A DNA stretch of 64,000 nt from Chaenocephalus aceratus (Eukaryota; Chordata; Actinopteri; Perciformes; Channichthyidae), in NCBI GenBank assembly GCA_023974075.1, contig CM043787.1, forward strand, positions 34,319,718-34,383,717. Direction: 5' to 3'. Positions 26,780 through 40,779 of the stretch are shown here, piece after piece. The first letter of the stretch is position 1; the number at the start of each line of letters is the position of its first letter. A program made the position numbers and the translations under genes. A model generated the notes under the pieces. The model worked only from the letters and a program-made list of their open reading frames with translations. It did not search any database and was not told the DNA's origin.

Positions 26780-27240
26780 AAATTAAGTTCGCTTTTATCA
26801 TTAATATGCATAGTTGGAATTAAAACAGTAATTAGCAACGCAAGGATATTCATCCACTGGCATCAAACGATTATTGTTTTCATTTTTCCTGCATTTCTTT
26901 GGACAAGATGCATGGTTGTGCAATATGAATAATTAAGGAAGTCATCCAAAGGGAGGGATTATAACATCTTTGTGCTTGCTCCCCAGGCTTGGCACTACCA
27001 GGATGTCTGAATCTGGTTGAACCACCACTGAGAGAGGACCACTTGAAAGATGGCATCTTTTTGGGCATCTCAAATGCGATAATCGTGATCGCAACAAATA
27101 CGAATAGCGATTTATCTAAATCGTAATTGATGTCGCATTTTTTCCGTGTTAATCAAGGGGAAACACATGGATATTCTAATCTTTCGGAGCTAATGAACTT
27201 TGGATAATCACCCTTTTATTTAATTCCAAGGGGGATGTTA
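26780..27240. promoter_or_regulatory. Enhancer-like conserved-DNA candidate 3
   Basis: The block contains ATTAATATGCAT, AGTAATTAGCAAC, GAATAATTAAGG, AATCGTAATTGATG and GTGTTAATCAAGG. The DNA is unique and ends against the (GT)n array at 27324. It is homeodomain-site rich. Conservation is untested. Confidence 0.35.
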
Positions 27241-27320
27241 ATTGGGCAGCGTCTTCATTACACAAATGGATTACAACAAAAAAAAAGCTTGCGCAAGAGA
27301 GCAGAATGGAATGGGCGGTG

Positions 27321-27445
<125 letters not shown>

Positions 27446-27759
27446 AAAGAGAGAGAGAGAGACTGAGAGAGAGAGGCACAGCAAGATCGGGGATTTTTTT
27501 CTTCCTTCGTTTTATGCCAGAAGTCAAATAATGCCACAGTACTCACAAACAAGCAGAGAAAAGCCCCTGCATTGCCAGTGATGTTCAAGTGCTCCCTGTT
27601 GGAAAGCTTGGTGTCTTAACTCTCTACCTGCTCTCGAGAGCACCATCTCTCACAGATGAAGACATCTGCCTTTCCTGGTTCTGGATTTTACAAAACTGGA
27701 GCGAGAAGAAACCATCCTGGAATCTAATTTCTCTCAAATTGGATATTATTTGTGTTATT

Positions 27760-28180
27760 GAAATGATTAGCGCATTAGCAGCATTGATCTTTATTAGAGT
27801 GTTGTTTTTGGCGCCCGGCCGAAGCGGACTGCAGAGGAGGCAGCAGACACTGTGGTGGGCATTGGCTAATGTCCTCTGTGCTTAATCATTCTACAGCAGA
27901 ATGGTTTTATGCATATGTTTCATTTGCATATCATTAAATCGCCAAGGCATACTGCCAAATGGCAGCAGAGAGCGAGGGACTGGAAACAGAAAAGCATATC
28001 ATATAAAGAGAAAAAAAGCGACTCATTATGCGATGACAATCTTCAAAGCTTGGTTTCTGGTTTCTGGCAACATTCCAATTCGTTTAATTCAACATTAATT
28101 AAAAAAGTCATCCTGCTCAACCTTTCCGACACGGACTAATTGAGCACCTTACATGCTGTTCAAGGAGCAATCTCAAATAC
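27760..28180. promoter_or_regulatory. Enhancer-like conserved-DNA candidate 4
   Basis: The block contains TTATGCATATG, CATTTGCATATCATTAAAT, AACATTAATTAAAAA and GGACTAATTGAGC, with low repeat content. It is octamer- and homeobox-word rich, like the block at 23.1 kb. Confidence 0.35.
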
Positions 28181-28330
28181 AGTGATTGTCTGTTCATGCA
28201 TGTAGAACTAATACATGTGTGTGGATTTTTGAATTAAAAAATAAATAGATTATGAAAGCGATTCCAGACGTTTAGAAATGTTTGCCTGTGTAATCATGAA
28301 AACTGAGTTGAATTAACAAGAATTTGTCAA

Positions 28331-28331
28331 T

Positions 28332-28379
<48 letters not shown>

Positions 28380-28380
28380 A
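28331..28380 (+). repeat. (TAC)n microsatellite
   Basis: About sixteen perfect TAC/ACT units occur in a row. Confidence 0.97.
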
Positions 28381-28695
28381 ATACCTACTATTTCGTTAGA
28401 GCAAAATACAATAAAAACAAAGCCTAGAATAAACCAGATCCTCGCTTTAGAACAAGGCCCATTACAATTGACTTAATTTGTGTTAAGTGAATCCCCCCCA
28501 CACACACACAAGCAAATACAGGACATTCTTTGAGAATAATTTTGCACAGTTTATGAATTTGCAAAAGAAACACATAATACAGGAGGATGTGGAAGAGAAA
28601 CTAAATATATTAAACTACAACTTTGAGTCTCCTCAAAAATTCAAAAAGTATTAAATGAGACAGCAATAGCTTGTTTATTAAAAGATGTCCAAAGA

Positions 28696-28734
28696 ATAAT
28701 TGCGTTAAGATGATTTAAATCTTAACGCAATTAT
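28696..28734. repeat. Perfect hairpin, 16-bp arms, 7-nt loop
   Basis: The left arm ATAATTGCGTTAAGAT (28696-28711) and the right arm ATCTTAACGCAATTAT (28719-28734) are exact complements around GATTTAA. No transposon ends or target duplications surround it. The arms contain homeodomain-like AATTGCGTTAA words. Confidence 0.9.
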
Positions 28735-28899
28735 ACTTCAAATCATTATGATTTTAACGGTGCACCATATTTTTGAAATCAGCTCCTAATTGACGGGAAT
28801 CAGCTCTCATATAAAACAATACCCCGGCGTGGTTCAACCATAAAACCACAGAAAACAACTCCATGGTAAAAATAAATCTCCACAGAGACCCATGTACAG

Positions 28900-29060
28900 T
28901 ATCTAATTACTAATCCTCCCTTTTCCAGACATCCTTGCTTAATTCTTTCCCTATGCAAGGCAAAATCGCCCCCAAGCTAGAATATTCAAATGAAGTGAGC
29001 TTCACGCCTCAGACAATTAGCCATGTTTAGTAATTTGAGAAATGATTGCCGCAGGTGCAA
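28900..29060. promoter_or_regulatory. Enhancer-like conserved-DNA candidate 5
   Basis: This is unique sequence with CTAATTACTAATCC, GCTTAATTC, CTATGCAAGGCAAA and GACAATTAGCCATG, bordered by ordinary DNA. It is suggestive of a cis-regulatory block. Conservation is untested. Confidence 0.3.
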
Positions 29061-31799
29061 GGAGGAGGGGCCGTACAGAGGGGGCGCAGGCTGGCAGGGG
29101 AAGCCCAGTAAAGTGGGTGGGTATGAGGCTGCCGCTTTGTAACCATGGCACATGCAGATGTCGCTGTAGTTCTTCCAAAAGCTTCTACCAACCGAGAGGG
29201 AGGGAGGTAACGAGGAACTCGTTTGGCATCACACACCTCCACCATGCGTTTCTAAGGAGGAGTGTTAGTGTGCACGACTGATGGAGTGTGGGAAAGAGGC
29301 TGGTAGCAAGGCCTGAGGAGCTTACGTGGGTGAGACCGGGGTTAGGGGAGATTCCTCTGTGTATGAGGGAATTTGGATGCAAATAACGATAGTGGAGCAT
29401 TGGAAAGGTTAAGCAGCACGAGTGAGGTGTCTGTGTATTCCTGAGCCTGTCATCAGATGCAGACATTATGCAGAGTGCTGACATTAATATGCATGTGGGC
29501 CCTCTTTATTATGCAGCTCAGGGTGAGGTAATATTGCCGGGCTGATCTGACTCGCTTCGGTTATCTCTCTCTGAACAAACACAGCTTTTATTTCCTCACT
29601 GCCCTGTCAAAATGTTTAATTATCAATCATATCCACAGAGGTCAATTTAAAAAGGAAATACAGAATCTCCAGTGACAAGTTCCAACATTGTCAGGGAAAT
29701 AAAACTGACAACCGAATATGTCAGTTAGATGATAGAATACATTGTTAACGGCATTTCATGGCTACTTTTTACCCATTAAGCAGCATCAATGCATTACATA
29801 ACTAGTAGACATTTTGTATATTGCTATACACTTTACTCTTATCTAAAATATACAATACTTGATCTACATCTACGCCCTGTCTGTGTTCATCTAAAACTTT
29901 ACCAAAAATATATATAATTGTTTTCTTTTTTTGTGGCAGTGGGGTAGGAGTTTAAAGCTGTAATAAAATAATACCAAAACAGTCTGAAACTATATGGTCT
30001 TTGGTATAATTTTAAAAAAGCTTTAAGTGGAACCATTACTAGGTATGTCAGTCTGTCAGTCTCAGCGATTAGAGTCCTTTTTTTCAGTGGGGTGCATAAA
30101 ACAAGTGTACTCCATACATAGAGTAAACTATCTTCTGATAAATCTGTTTAATAAATACTGTAATTCCTTTGTCAAATAAATCAGTTGGAACTGTATTTAA
30201 AAAAAAACATTACATTAAACACAGTAACACTAGTGCGGAATCCAACGATAATTCCAATCAGAAAATATCTGTTCAAAACACATACATACATTAAGGCTAA
30301 ATGATAGTAGTTGTGCCAAGCCTCATGTCTGTCAGTCAGCTCCATACCACACTGGGTCAGTGCAGCCTCACCAAAGCATTTGCACAGCCACGACACCCCA
30401 CCTGTTGGCTTATCCCACAGACTGAGGGTGGGTGCAAAGTAAAACGCCTTTACATATGTTCTTGGATTGCCTCTGCAAAATAAATCATACACATGCCAAC
30501 AAGCACATACGCACATGCAGAATCTTACCGAGCACGAAGGACTCAGGAGGGCATTCAGCAGCTATGTCTGTGAAGCAGTGCTATCTCTTTAACCACCGTC
30601 TTGTCTGGGGTCTGCAGATTAATTGGGTCCTGGTAATTCTATCAGATTAGTATTAATACGCTGTCACTGAGGCAATCGAGGTGACCCCATGTATCTAGCC
30701 CACTCTTCATAAACTGGTGTGAAGGTCAACTGTCAATCAACTTACACAATATGATAATCAGTCTTTAAAGTCAGTATGAGGATGCCATTAACAGCAGCAG
30801 TAATGGCTGATGAAATAACTGTCATAACGGCAAGCCTCCGGGGATGAATGCTTATAGATCGACTGGGAGCACAGAGAAAGAGGAAAAAGAACCTCAGCCT
30901 TACAAGGAATGTGCAATTTGAGAAATCTAGCCTTCGAGCACATCGCAACACCTTTTAGCCTCAACATAACTAACTAAATCTTAACAAATACAACAATCCA
31001 ATGTCAACGCTGCAAAGCATTTTTTCAGTGAAACTACTAATATGAAGCCGTTTACTTGAAGGATATGTCCAGTTGGAAGTTGACTGTGAACTCAGTCCTC
31101 TAACAGAGCAGTTCTTATAGCATACTATGGCTGTCAGGGAGATAAAGATGTACCATCAGAGTGTGACTATTTTGCCTGGTCTATTGAGAAGCTGCTGCCT
31201 GTTTGCCTATTTCAATGAAGATAGACTTGAGTGCACATGAGAAACCCAGCATAGACTGAATAAATGCCCCCCCTGAGTCCTGCATGCTCAGTGAGATTCT
31301 GTGTGTGTATGAGATTGTTTGAATGTGTACGATGTACTATCTGTACATAGAAAGAGACAGACGATATGAGGCCAGGCCTGGTCCCTTTCCAAGTGAAGTA
31401 AGGTGGAAGGAATGGAAGACAGAGAGAGAAAAGAAAGGAACAGATAGAAGAAAGAGAGAGAGAGTGAAAGAGAGGAGGAGATGAGAGACAGTGTGAAAGA
31501 AATGGTGTGTCTGTACTGTGTCCCAAAGGGCCTGAGCTGGGCTGCTGGCAGGGGAGCCATTACATGCGTGTCTGTGACAGCTCACTCTCTCATTACGCCA
31601 GGAGACAGTTAACACCACCACTTTTACACCCCAGCTTTATAATGCAGGCTATATCGTCACCCACCACACAGACTTTAATATATTTAGCGGATGCTTTGAT
31701 ATATGATACGTTAAAAGGAGCAACTTATAAAGCATGCTAGTTGCGCTCTGGAGAACCATTTTAGCCACAGTTGATTTATTTGCTTTTGTTAAGTCAGGA
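29061..31799. other. Unique DNA without recognisable genes
   Basis: The stretch at 29040-29240 is richer in G+C than its surroundings. A purine-rich tract lies at about 31388-31503. No coding domain or mobile element is recognised. Confidence 0.4.
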
Positions 31800-31863
31800 T
31801 ACTCTGATGTCTACTCTGATGTCTACTCTGATGTCTACTCTGATGTCTACTCTGATGTCTACT
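31800..31863 (+). repeat. 12-bp tandem minisatellite
   Basis: The unit TACTCTGATGTC is repeated a little over five times with no variation. There are no spacers, so it is not a CRISPR-like array. Confidence 0.95.
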
Positions 31864-32127
31864 GATGAAAATCTTGAAGTTGACAGATTTGAATGGAATT
31901 ATTTGTTTTGAGTTTTATATAAAGAAAGAACAAAGCAGTTTACTAAAGACACGTTTTTTATTGTAACGTTTTCATATTTGAAGCTCACAAATGCAATGTG
32001 AATAGAGAGCTTATAATGCTCAGCTTCAACATTCACAATAAAGGATGTAAACCTATAGTTTATATTTTGAATGTAAGAAGAAAAGAATGTAACTTGAACA
32101 ATTACAGAGAGTTCTGCAGTATCTTAA

Positions 32128-32916
32128 AGGTCCCATGTCATGCTTTTCCAGTTATTACCCGTCCCCTTGTGTGTCATGTAGCCTTTTCTGCATGTAACCG
32201 GTCTGCAGAGTCACAAACCCTCAAAGCACACCCTGTAGCGAGTAAAACTCTAACACAGAAAAGACCTGTCGATGCTGCCCCAGAACGCCTCGATGGAGAT
32301 TTCTCTTTTTCCATTTTGTTCTTCCTGAGTATAGTGACGTGATCATACCCAGGTCCAAATGGACCAATCCGTGGAGCTCCTCCCAGTCCACACACACACT
32401 CACTCGGTCTTATCTTTTATTAGCCGCGGCTCCGTGGATCTCCACTCACAGTTCGCCACACACTCACGTGTGTGTGCTCAGGCTGAGTTCCACGGTGTCT
32501 CGCTGTCTCGCAGACCCCACGCAGCAACCAGGAAACGACACCAGTAGTCCAGCTCACACTGTCCGCTCCTCGAGCCTCAAAGGGCGGGGCAGCGAGCCCA
32601 GCAACGTCCCGCCAACACGGCACCCAGACCTCACGCAGCATTCTCATCTGTTTGTCATTACTGGTGTCATTTTCTGGCTGCTAACAAATGCCATTGTAAC
32701 ACATAAACACACATCAGAGCACAGTGGGCTCATAGGGAGAGAGGGGGGGCAGGAGCTCCAACAAGGCGTTTAGGACAGAGAGTGAATACACATACTATAC
32801 AGAGATGCTGTATGAGAAAACCAATGTGATTTTGGAACACTGAACAATGTAAATCTATTCTAGTAGACCTCAACAATGGAATTATGATCATTAGAAATGG
32901 CCATGACATGGGACCT
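32128..32916. mobile_element. Kolobok-like DNA transposon with TTAA flanks
   Basis: The perfect 15-bp terminal repeats AGGTCCCATGTCATG and CATGACATGGGACCT are each flanked directly by TTAA (32124-32127 and 32917-32920). TTAA duplications are made by Kolobok and piggyBac elements. Ends beginning AGG favour Kolobok, and fish genomes hold many short elements with this 'ttaaaggtcccatg' end. The 789-bp body has no transposase. The 144-codon frame at 32339-32773 has no domain I recognise. Confidence 0.85.
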
Positions 32917-32920
32917 TTAA

Positions 32921-35900
32921 ATAAATTAACGTTGGGGTGTCCACATGCTGAACTGCTAATCCAGAAGGTGTTGTAATAGCCTGAGGAAGGAGTTGGCAAA
33001 GTGCAGACGGAGATACAAAGGGGTGGCAAAACTTAAATACTCAAAATAAAATAAAAAAGAGTAGCAGGAGGTATTTGTTGCAATGTTTTGCTGACCATTG
33101 CTGACACTTTGTTTTGGTCATAACACTTTTTGAATGTTCAAAGGTGGTAAAGTTTACTTAGAGTCCACTTCTCCTGTAGTTTTCATCACCTTGTCATTAG
33201 TGGCCTTTCCTACTGCTTTAACCCTAGTTGTATTATATCTGTTAATCTGTCTGTAATAGAATATGATGATTTCACTTGGCTCACGTCCCTTACTAACCTG
33301 GTTCTCTCTACTTTGATAGCAACATCCTGATGCACTATGGCTGCCAAGAGGATCTCCCAAAGCTCAGCATGTTGGATAGACAGCTACAATACTACCTAGC
33401 ATGGGGTGTCCATGTCCTATATACCATACTGATCTAATAATACTAAAAGTCCTGCTGAAACACCAGAAGCCTGCGACATTGAGAACCTCTTGAAATTACA
33501 CGGTACTCATAATTCACAGTACTGTCAGGAGACAACCTGTCTGGTTAAAACCTCCCTTCTCCCACCCACTCAAAAGGAGCTGAGGCTGTGCATGTGATGA
33601 GGGAAAGGCAAGAGGCACTCATAGGAATAGCGCTAGGCAAGCACACATGAACATGACCTCTGCTGGCTGTGGAAAAAATCTGCTGCCTCCACACTTTACT
33701 GCTAAAGGGCAATGACAGACTTAATTGGACTGAAAAAGACATTTCTTCAAGACTTTTGGCAAATCCTCCTGCTAAGGTTATGAGAACTGTTTAAAAGAAG
33801 GAGCCAACTTAAACAGATGGATTTGTGAAGCAAGAAGACATGCATCAGTCACTGTTTAAGTTCTGTAGGCAACTTATTGAATCAAAATCCAGCCTAAATT
33901 AAGCAATCAATGTTTGCATGCAGTTGTCAATTCCAAATAGCTCAAAACATAGCGTTCAAATGATAAAACAATAAAACAGGGAGGTAAATACCAAAATTGA
34001 AAATACTTTGGAACATGTGTTTTCAAAAGAAATCTCCCCACTGTAACCTGCGCCCAAAACAGAGGTATCTGTATACTGTAGGTGTACAGTAGGTGGGGCT
34101 TTTGACTTTGCACCCAACATATGTCAAGTGTTACATAAGGTTCAAAGGGAAGATTGAATGAATGAAAATAATGTAGATGAAGGACTTTGAAAATGATTGA
34201 CACAAGGGGCTTGTAATAAGAACCTTGAGACCAATTTTTTCCCCCACAAGCCAAAGACATTAACCAGTTTTTTCAGTGCAAATCTGGAGTTACCTCGATC
34301 ATGGCCGGAACAAAAGAGGGAACATTATGCCTTTTAGAGCTAACAGCCTTAAATGCTTTTTACCTCTTAGAACTTGTTATGAGGTAAATTAATATGAAAT
34401 GCCTATTCTCCTTGTACTTTTCAGTGTGATGGACAGGAATATTGGACAATCTCTGCAGAAACTAAAAAGCAAGACTAACCACTGCCAAAGCTCTTTAGTA
34501 ATGTTGGATTTGTTGGAGCACTTTGCTTTTGCCTGCCAACCCTCACATTAACCACAGTGAAGAAGCTGTTGAATAGGAAAGAAAAAGGGAAAGGAATATG
34601 AGGGAATACAGGGAGAGTCATTCTACGAAGAATGTCAAAATGAAAGGTTGGGAGAAGGTGAGATGGGACTTTGTTTACATCTAATACATAAAATATGTTT
34701 AAGATAAAATTATGAAAGACTGGGTTGTAAGGCAGCAGAATCTAAATATATTTAGGGAACTACATACCACTTTGAAAATGCCAATTGAAAATGTAAATGC
34801 TAAACACAGGTAAAATACAAATTGAAAATACCATGTTTTTTTTATAACCTTCAGTCCCTGTTGATGTTTTAATTTAAATGCCCATTCTGATGACACTGAG
34901 TGGCAGACAATAGTGGTAGTGTGGCAAATACCGTTGTAATGGTGGATTTGAGCTTGATGAAGAACAGAAATACCATTCCATGTGCGTTAGAGAGAAGTGT
35001 GCCACAAATGGTGGCACATGAGAGTGATGTAGTCTGGGACGTACATGATCTGCTGTACTTGAAGTTGTGGCAAGGAGACATTTAGAGAAATTAAAAAGAC
35101 AAACATCGAGACAGAAACAAGGTACTAAGATAAGAAAAAGTAAACGGATACATCTAAACACTCTTAAAATAAAAGTATGTGTCTTCCAGTAGGGGGGGGG
35201 GGGGCAGCTCTCTGATGTACAGCATTGACAGGAAACACTGAGGTCCCTGGAGGACAAAACTCTTACTTTTAACAAGCATTAGTGATAGAATATATGACTG
35301 ACACTCATTTACTTTCATGATGAATTAAACAGAATAAATGTACCCGATGGAGAAGTAAGATGACTTTACCTTTAGATCCTAACACCAAAGTATTATGGCT
35401 CCAACTGTTCTCTAGCTACATCTAACAATAATAAATACATTATTATATCAACTAACAGACTTTAGAAATATGACATTTATGATAGCTAAATCTTTAAAAT
35501 AAGAACAAAAGGAATGTCTTTCATTGGATTAGAAAGAAAATAAGCACTTAAACTTTCAAAATCTTCAAAGCAATTACTCTGTATAACCATTCAAGATGGC
35601 AGAAAAAAATAAGAAGAAAATTGAAACGTTTTAGTTCTCAAAGGGAAAATGTAAAATTGTTCAACACAATATTTTGCTAACAACAAAATCATAACTTAAA
35701 AATACGAAATAAAACTAAACCTGTCCTTTTTTGTCATCAATTTGCTTTCAACAGTGTTATAAAGACTTTAAGCAACAGAACAGCAAACATCATTGGACGC
35801 CCTATCCTCAAAAGATTTTCTAGCCTAAACTTAGTAAGTATTGTTCTTATGAATTAATAATGAATATCAAGATAATGAATAATATTCTCATGATTATCTG

Positions 35901-38900
35901 AATATATAAAAAAGGTGGCATTCATCAAAATAGAAAGGGCAATTTAGGTCAAGTTATGTGTGTATGTAGTAACGGTTGATGTTGTTCTACCCATGTGCAA
36001 GACAAATAAACAAATCTGACGCAACAATAACAAATACTTGATTATGAAAAGGTTATACATCAATGTCTTGGAAAGGAAACACAACCAGCAACTCCTTACA
36101 AGATGTATTTACTGGGAGGAACTAGATGATTTGTTAAGCACATAAGACCCATTATCACATGGCACATTACATCATTCAAAAGTGGCCCCAGTGCAAATAT
36201 TAAAGCTAAAACAAGGCCCTTTGATACAGAACACCTCTTTATACCCTCCCTACGAGGCCCAGGACTAAATTGGATTTTCCCAGCACTGTTTCTTAATTTG
36301 AAACATCCATCATTTATTATTAAAGAAAGGAAATAAAGGAAAGTAAGGGAAGAACTGTCTTTGGCAGCATCAAGAAGCCCTGTGCTAAACCACCACCCAC
36401 GACTTTGTGCTTTTTTATACCCTTCCCATGTCAAACCACTGAAACCAGGTCACTTTTGAAACCGTCTCAGATATCAGGCCTTCTATATTTTGTTTGTTTT
36501 TCACAAAATTATAACTCATTTAGTTATTATGGATTTTAAATGTGTTAAATTATACATTTAGGTCTGTTACTTGATTACCTGATTGAATTTCAACAATTGG
36601 TGTTGATTGTCATGTCCTCCAGAATCAAATTGAAATGTTGTTCAGAAAGGAGGAAGAAATAATAATTTATTAAAAAGTATCCAATTCAATATAATACAAT
36701 CCTGCCATGGACACAGTTGAAATTAAAATGATATTGCCAAACTGACATAATGTAACTACTGATTTTTACATATTGAATGTATGTAGACCAACAGGATATC
36801 CTTCATTCCTTCTCTTATACTCATATACCTCAACGTCAATAGTCAACATCTCTTTGTAAGGGGCACATCTTCCTTACAGGGAAACTTTGAGCACTGTTTT
36901 TGTCGAAATGTATTAGGTTCAAAGATAGTATTAAATGAGATGGAAAGACGTATATGATAATGAATGTTGACATGGCAATTTCTATGCATCTGCATGATGG
37001 ATATGTCATGTCAGACATGACATGGTGAGGGACACACTCCTTTGAATGGCCCCCACAGAAACAGAAGGTGGTGGTGCATCTCTCAGACACCCAGGAAATC
37101 CTTCTTAATAAAAGCTCATCCATGTCCTTTTGTAATCCTGCTCTGTATTATCAGTGTGTTGCAGCTAAGTGTTGCAATTAGCCCGGCCTTTTTCATGCAA
37201 ATCAATTTGACAGCACAACAATCAGTTAGTTATGCTTGCTGCTGCTCTTTCATTCTCTCCCCTCTACTCCTTGTCTCCTTCGCCCTCTCCCTCCTTTCTA
37301 CCTTATTTCTCTGGCATTTGAAGAGGTTGCTACATTTGCATTATTTATCATATAAGGTTAAAATATCCACCACTCAAGGCAAGAGCATGTGGTTATTAGC
37401 ACAGCATTACAAATGTAAAATGCAATCATTTGCCTCACTCATGCTGACCAGTGCATCCGACAAAATAGAAATCGGATCATACTGTACTTAAGCTATTCAA
37501 AACAAACATGGGATGATGAAGGAGGGACCTGTCCGTCACTTATTTAAAGCCAACTAAATATGACTAAACTTTCATCCACACGTATATGTTTTATCCGTAC
37601 ACAAAGCACCTTTTTAAGACATGATCTTGGTTCATTCTAAGCCGCAAAAAGTCATCACAGGGCCAATGATGTACATTGGAGATGCGCGTAGAGTGGTAAC
37701 AGGAAGTCGGTTGCTTTGTTACAGAAAATAGAGTATTTAGCTTTGTTTAAACAAAGTAACAAGGCTTTCACTAAGCCTATGCTTTTAAAATGAACAGTTA
37801 CAAATACAAGTTTGAATCCATAAGAGGTCAAGAAACCTTTTTTAATTTTAAAGTTGGAAAACCGAAACGTATTAGTGTGATGTAACCTTAGTAATAGAAT
37901 GTTCCCCGGTTTTACAAATACAATTCTCTATTTGGATTCAAACAAACAAACACAAACAAACACCTGCACCACATGACAGGCCATCATAAATGTATATGTT
38001 AAAGGCTACTCGAGCATTAGGTCCCTCATTCATTAGGATGCATGTGCTGTTGAAAGGCTGGTCATTGAGAATATTAATAGATACCATTTGTTCATAGGAG
38101 GAGTCCCATCAAAGGCCTGCATGGACTTGTGCTGGTATGATAGATAGATGTGGCTTTATTACCATTAAAAAGTCATTTACAAGACGAATAGGGACAAGCT
38201 TTTGAATTACGGTTACTTTATAAACAAACAGGATCTACAGCCAAAATTAAAACCAAAGCTGTTTGTTTGAAGTTGTGACAAGTTCTAATTCGCAGAGATT
38301 TCCTCTAACACCTTGTTTGTTTACATAGTCAACAGCGCAAGTGAACTGAGCAAGTGTGGTCAACATAAGTAGTGAAGGCAGATTCAATATGGTATTTACT
38401 CCGTTTCACACATTATATTTGTGTGTGTGTTTGTGTGCCTGCTGGCATCCAGAGAGCCTTCTACCAGTGGCGGTGTCATTAACATGCTAGCCTACTATAA
38501 AAGCTAGCCATCTAAATTCATATTTTCATCAAAGTCGTTAGTTAAGTACAGAGGCAAGATGGGGAGACGGGTAAGGCAAAATCAGAAGGAAATAACTGCA
38601 TGTGATCTTTTTTCTAAGGGTCAAATAAATTAAATCTGACAGAAAAATATCGAGGGAGAATTTAAAAGAGATTTAAAAAAAAAAAAAAGAGTTGTGGATG
38701 AGAGATGAGAGAGAGAATGTGTGATAGAGGAAGAGAAACATAGAAGAAGTGCTGCAGGATGGTGTGTGTGCCTTTAAAGTGAAGTCTCAATCTCACGTAG
38801 TTTTGTTCCTTAACAGGAAATCAGAGGGCTTAGCTGAGGCATTGCCTTAAAAGTCATGAATAAACATCAGATTGCCTTTCTGTGCATACATCATACATCA

Positions 38901-40604
38901 CACGATGACACTACCTAATGGATGAGGATTCCTCGCCCTCCGACACATGAAAAGGCAGCGAAATTACCCACCAAACCATGCAGCCACATGGTTCTAAAAT
39001 GGGCCGCTCAGGGAGAGAACGGGAGGGGCGAGGGGGGAGAAAGGAGGAGAAGTGAAAAAAAAGAATCTCTTAGTAAAATGGATCCCCATGATAACCACAT
39101 TCTCGTTGGTGAGCCTGTGTTCAGTGCAGGATCAAATAAAATACACTATTTCTATCTTTTGCCATAAATGAGACGCCTCCTTTAATTTCTGAAATTGTTG
39201 TGGATGCCATTTCATTACAGACACAAATCTGTACAAATTCTTCTTTCACCCTGCTCTTTGGGAAATAATGTATCAGTGTGTCTCAGCTCAAAGAGTGCAT
39301 TTGTTAAAGAGGGGCAGTGGGCCGGCTGACTATAGAAAAATGTAATCTGCTGGCCAGCACAGAGAGCCTTCTGATAAGAACAGCTGCCGGGCTCACACTG
39401 TGTCACCTCCCAGAAACATGCGGCATAGGTGCTGACCCCGATGAAGGGGGCCGAGAGGGACGGATGCAATTGGTAGAAAGAACAAACCCAAACAGGGACA
39501 GGGTCCAAGTGAACAGCGACTGGGGAGAGAGTAGAAGACTGACAAACAGTGTTGCAAAGGGGAAATTGATTCAACAAAGATTCTGCTCCAAATGTTCACC
39601 ACTGCGCTAAATTCTAAATTATCACAATGATTGCATTCCTCAAAAGAAAACTCCCTTTGTCATTAACAATGCAATGAATCATCTTTGAAATAGTTTCTTA
39701 ATATAATAAAAGTCCCCTGAACAATAGGTCTGATAGAATCAGTAGGTAGGAAAACACTTGTGGTAATAAGTCCATGAATAAGTTGTGGTAGGGGTATGGA
39801 GGAACAGGCATCATTTTGAGCTCACGCATGTCCTCCATCTCCTATCTGCAAGCGTGGGTGCATCATCTGCAGAGAGCCTAAGGCAACTATGCGCAGGACA
39901 TTTCCACAGGAAAGAGGATCACTTAGAAACATATCCATCAGAAGGAGATACTAATTAGTGCAAGTCCATTTATGCATGTGTATGTGTATATACGTGCATG
40001 CCTGAGCATGTGCGTGTGAGGGCAGAGGGATGTACACCTAGCCAGGCGTGAGAGCAGTGTTGTGCAGCCGAGTGCAGTAATTTCTTTGATCATTTTTAAT
40101 GGCCATTCTTTCATGTGAGGCTGCAGCTCGCACACAGCTCCCTGCAGGTGTCATCTCATTCCTTCAGTTGTGGGATTAGTATGCGGCAGGCAATAAAAAG
40201 CCAGGCCATTACACTGTGCAGCACACATACATAATCTCAACACAGTGGGATCATTACCTTTTCAAAGGATGATATCAGCTCACCGTCTACAGAGAGACAC
40301 AAAGAAAGCGATAGAAGTAGAGTAAAAGCGGAAAATGAACCAAAAGAGGACCGAAATAAAGAGGCTGCAAACCACAGTAGCAGTGTGGGATGGAGGGGGT
40401 TAGAGAAAGAGCTATCAATCAGAATTGCAAATAATGGCAGACAGGCAGGCAGTGGATGATGGTTCAGTCCCACCAAAAGGCTGGCATGATATGGACACAG
40501 TGGTACCTGCTGCATTCTGAAATAAAGTCAAGAAGTCGACTCCACCTCGAGTGATAGAATTACTAACAAATAACTGCTAACAGAGCACTTATATACTAAT
40601 AAAG
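32921..40604. other. Long AT-rich unique stretch
   Basis: No gene is recognised. There is a 13-base G run at 35192-35204, a perfect 16-bp palindrome CTTTGTTTAAACAAAG at 37741-37756, and a GATAGATAGATG...GGCTTTATT word at about 38142-38162 that could be a degraded LINE tail. Purine-rich DNA lies at about 38640-38750. The 149-codon frame at 37042-37491 is hydrophobic but has no recognisable family. Confidence 0.4.
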
Positions 40605-40779
40605 AACTGGCTTATCTAAAGCCAGTTGAGTAGCACTTGAAATGCTTGGCTCTATGAAACCTGATGTACTTATATGATTCTGTTTTCTTCAAGGTTGTGT
40701 CTTCCTGGTCGAATGTACTTATTGTAAGTCGCTTTGGATAAAAGCGTCAGCTAAATGCAATGTAATGTAATGTAATGTA
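40605..40779 (+). repeat. Fish interspersed repeat tail ending in (ATGTA)n
   Basis: The diagnostic piece is 'gtaagtcgctttggataaa' followed by 'agcgtcagctaaatg' and ATGTA repeats, a very common teleost retroposon 3' end. A 9-bp hairpin, AACTGGCTT..AAGCCAGTT, stands at 40605-40627, near where similarity to the family seems to begin. The 5' promoter part of the element is absent. Whether the parent is a SINE or a LINE is unclear to me. Confidence 0.65.

Noticed and set aside
31800..31863. CRISPR-like array
   Set aside because: The 12-bp units are contiguous with no spacers. It is a minisatellite in a vertebrate genome.
32339..32773. 144-codon frame
   Set aside because: It lies wholly inside the Kolobok-like non-autonomous element, and its sequence resembles no transposase.
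37042..37491. 149-codon plus-strand hydrophobic frame
   Set aside because: It looks membrane-like only because of T-rich DNA. No family is recognised and no splice or promoter evidence is seen.
38142..38165. LINE tail in reverse orientation
   Set aside because: GATAGATAGATG and GGCTTTATT are suggestive, but the diagnostic 'ccccaaggggaaattc' part is missing.
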